This document shows positions 6,859 through 7,771 of a DNA stretch of 7,771 bases, piece by piece. How positions within the stretch are numbered: the stretch's first letter is position 1; each line of letters starts with the position of its first letter. This DNA is from Paucimonas sp. (GTDB lineage Bacteria > Pseudomonadota > Gammaproteobacteria > Burkholderiales > Burkholderiaceae_D): the NCBI GenBank assembly GCA_029266815.1, contig JAQSWC010000103.1, positions 1 to 7,771 on the forward strand, read 5' to 3'. The translations under genes were made by a program, and so were the position numbers. The notes beneath the pieces were generated by a model. It did not search any database. It was not told where the DNA came from and saw only the letters and a program-made list of their open reading frames with translations.

Positions 6859-7641
6859 TTATATGCATTGTTGCAGTCCGACACTCGCGCATTGATCACT
6901 CATCAGCGAATCAATTGTAGGCCGGAAGGATTCAACATCTGTCTGGATGTTAACACTACGCATCATCGTCCTTGCCGTCCCGGCAATGGATTCTCCTCTG
7001 TAATTAGCTATATCGTTTGCCGTATCGACCGAAGCCGTAAAGCCGGCGGCGACTGATACCTTTTTGCTGATGACAAGCGCATCAACTAAGCCCTGTTCAG
7101 TGTTATTCGACAGGGCTCCGACCATGATCGCAAGCGCTGCGTTAGAACGGGTTAGGCGCCCATCTGATAATGCATTGCTCCAAAACGTCAGCCCGGCAAG
7201 TTGAACATCTCGTCCAAGCACATTGTGAAATACCTCGTTGATGAATGTAAAGTTATCCGCGCCGCTGTAGAGGCTTTTCGATTCGGGACTCGAACTGAAA
7301 GCATCCACAAGCCCCCTGACAACTGCGTTCATCTGGTACGTTTCGAGCAGGCCTGCGGCGGTCGTTGGCGCACCACTCTCGAACAAAGCAGCCGTGAAGT
7401 TCTGCAATCCCATAGGATCTGCCGGACGGCCGAAGTAGCCCAAATATAGTTGCTGCACCACTGTCTCATAATCGGCAGCAGTTGCGGCTGGTGCTGCACG
7501 GACCACTGCGTGCTCTGATAACCCTAGCAACCTCTGTGGTTTTGATCCATCCATGTCATGATCCACCCCACCCCCGCAGGCGGCCAATAAAAGCATAGAA
7601 AGTGAAGCGCCTAATTTTCTGGCGGCGATATTGGTATTCAT
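6859..7641 (-). CDS. DUF4214-type outer-membrane lipoprotein, function unknown
   Basis: This encodes a 260-residue lipoprotein precursor. It starts MNTNIAARKL with a basic n-region, a hydrophobic stretch and the lipobox LAAC (residues 19-22); Gly at position +2 points to outer-membrane sorting. The mature part holds two copies of a DUF4214-like unit. The first is YETVVQQLYLGYFGRPADPMGL near residues 58-79. The second is FINEVFHNVLGRDVQLAGLTFW near residues 133-154, followed by a DALVISKKVSVAAGFT tract typical of the family. Two Cys residues close to the C terminus (251 and 259) could form a disulfide. I chose the ATG at 7641 because GGAG lies six bases upstream. The in-frame ATG at 7659 (MKLENQ) would place residues ahead of the signal peptide and has no comparable site. 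DUF4214 domains occur in surface and secreted proteins, but no activity can be assigned. The gene is convergent with the alpha-glucosidase and has no evident link to glucan metabolism. Confidence 0.85.
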   Translation of the reverse strand: MNTNIAARKLGASLSMLLLAACGGGVDHDMDGSKPQRLLGLSEHAVVRAAPAATAADYETVVQQLYLGYFGRPADPMGLQNFTAALFESGAPTTAAGLLETYQMNAVVRGLVDAFSSSPESKSLYSGADNFTFINEVFHNVLGRDVQLAGLTFWSNALSDGRLTRSNAALAIMVGALSNNTEQGLVDALVISKKVSVAAGFTASVDTANDIANYRGESIAGTARTMMRSVNIQTDVESFRPTIDSLMSDQCASVGLQQCI

Positions 7642-7647
7642 CTGATT

Positions 7648-7651
7648 CTCC
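7648..7651 (-). promoter_or_regulatory. Ribosome binding site for the DUF4214 lipoprotein
   Basis: The minus strand reads GGAG, six bases before the ATG at 7639-7641. This fixes the lipoprotein start at MNTN and not at the ATG 18 bases upstream. Confidence 0.7.
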
Positions 7652-7771
7652 AGTTTCATGTTGCACTGAGGATTGTGGCCAGCTCCTTGCGCGTTCCCGA
7701 AACCGTGACACCTTGGGCATCCTGACGCTCAGTGCGAATGTAACCGAACCCCTTGGCTCGCCAAGCCACAT

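Noticed and set aside
7656..7769. Possible 3' end of a minus-strand gene (…GTRKELATILSAT, stop at 7656-7658) 14 bases before the lipoprotein start
   Set aside because: Only 37 codons are visible, a second frame is also open there (from an ATG at 7771), and neither resembles a known family. More upstream sequence is needed to decide.

Overview
The window is a glycogen / alpha-glucan metabolism locus, probably from a betaproteobacterium of the order Burkholderiales. This is inferred from the moderately high GC content, the long GlgE architecture (extra GH13-like domain at the N terminus), the Burkholderia-like GlgA and a DUF4214 lipoprotein. I cannot fix the genus.

Layout. On the minus strand, reading right to left, glgA (GT5 glycogen synthase, best start a TTG at 4738, stop at 3197) is followed after 177 bp by glgE (maltose-1-phosphate maltosyltransferase, start 3019), which runs off the left edge. 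glgE is broken. Near 1100 about 58 conserved residues are missing and the frame shifts, so the first frame stops at 1100-1102 while the catalytic barrel continues in another frame from 1101 to base 1. Both halves are otherwise intact and the catalytic residues are present, so this is either a recent deletion or a sequence/assembly error. On the plus strand a GH13 alpha-glucosidase (5250-6797) is transcribed divergently from glgA. Its stop lies 61 bp from the stop of a convergent minus-strand gene for a small DUF4214 outer-membrane lipoprotein (6859-7641). The last 130 bases on the right hold no assignable gene.

The 511-bp divergent region (4739-5249) is AT-richer and carries several dyads: a perfect 7+6+7 inverted repeat upstream of glgA, a 5+6+5 inverted repeat built from related words, and an FNR/Anr-like CTGAT-N4-ATCAG box. 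There are weak sigma70-like promoters for both directions.

How the genes fit together. In the GlgE pathway, GlgE extends linear alpha-1,4-glucan from maltose-1-phosphate, which comes from trehalose through TreS and maltokinase; the classical route uses GlgA with ADP-glucose. Their adjacency suggests both glucan-building routes are encoded in one locus, while the divergent alpha-glucosidase would trim or recycle alpha-glucosides. If the glgE lesion is real, the GlgE route is lost here unless another copy exists.
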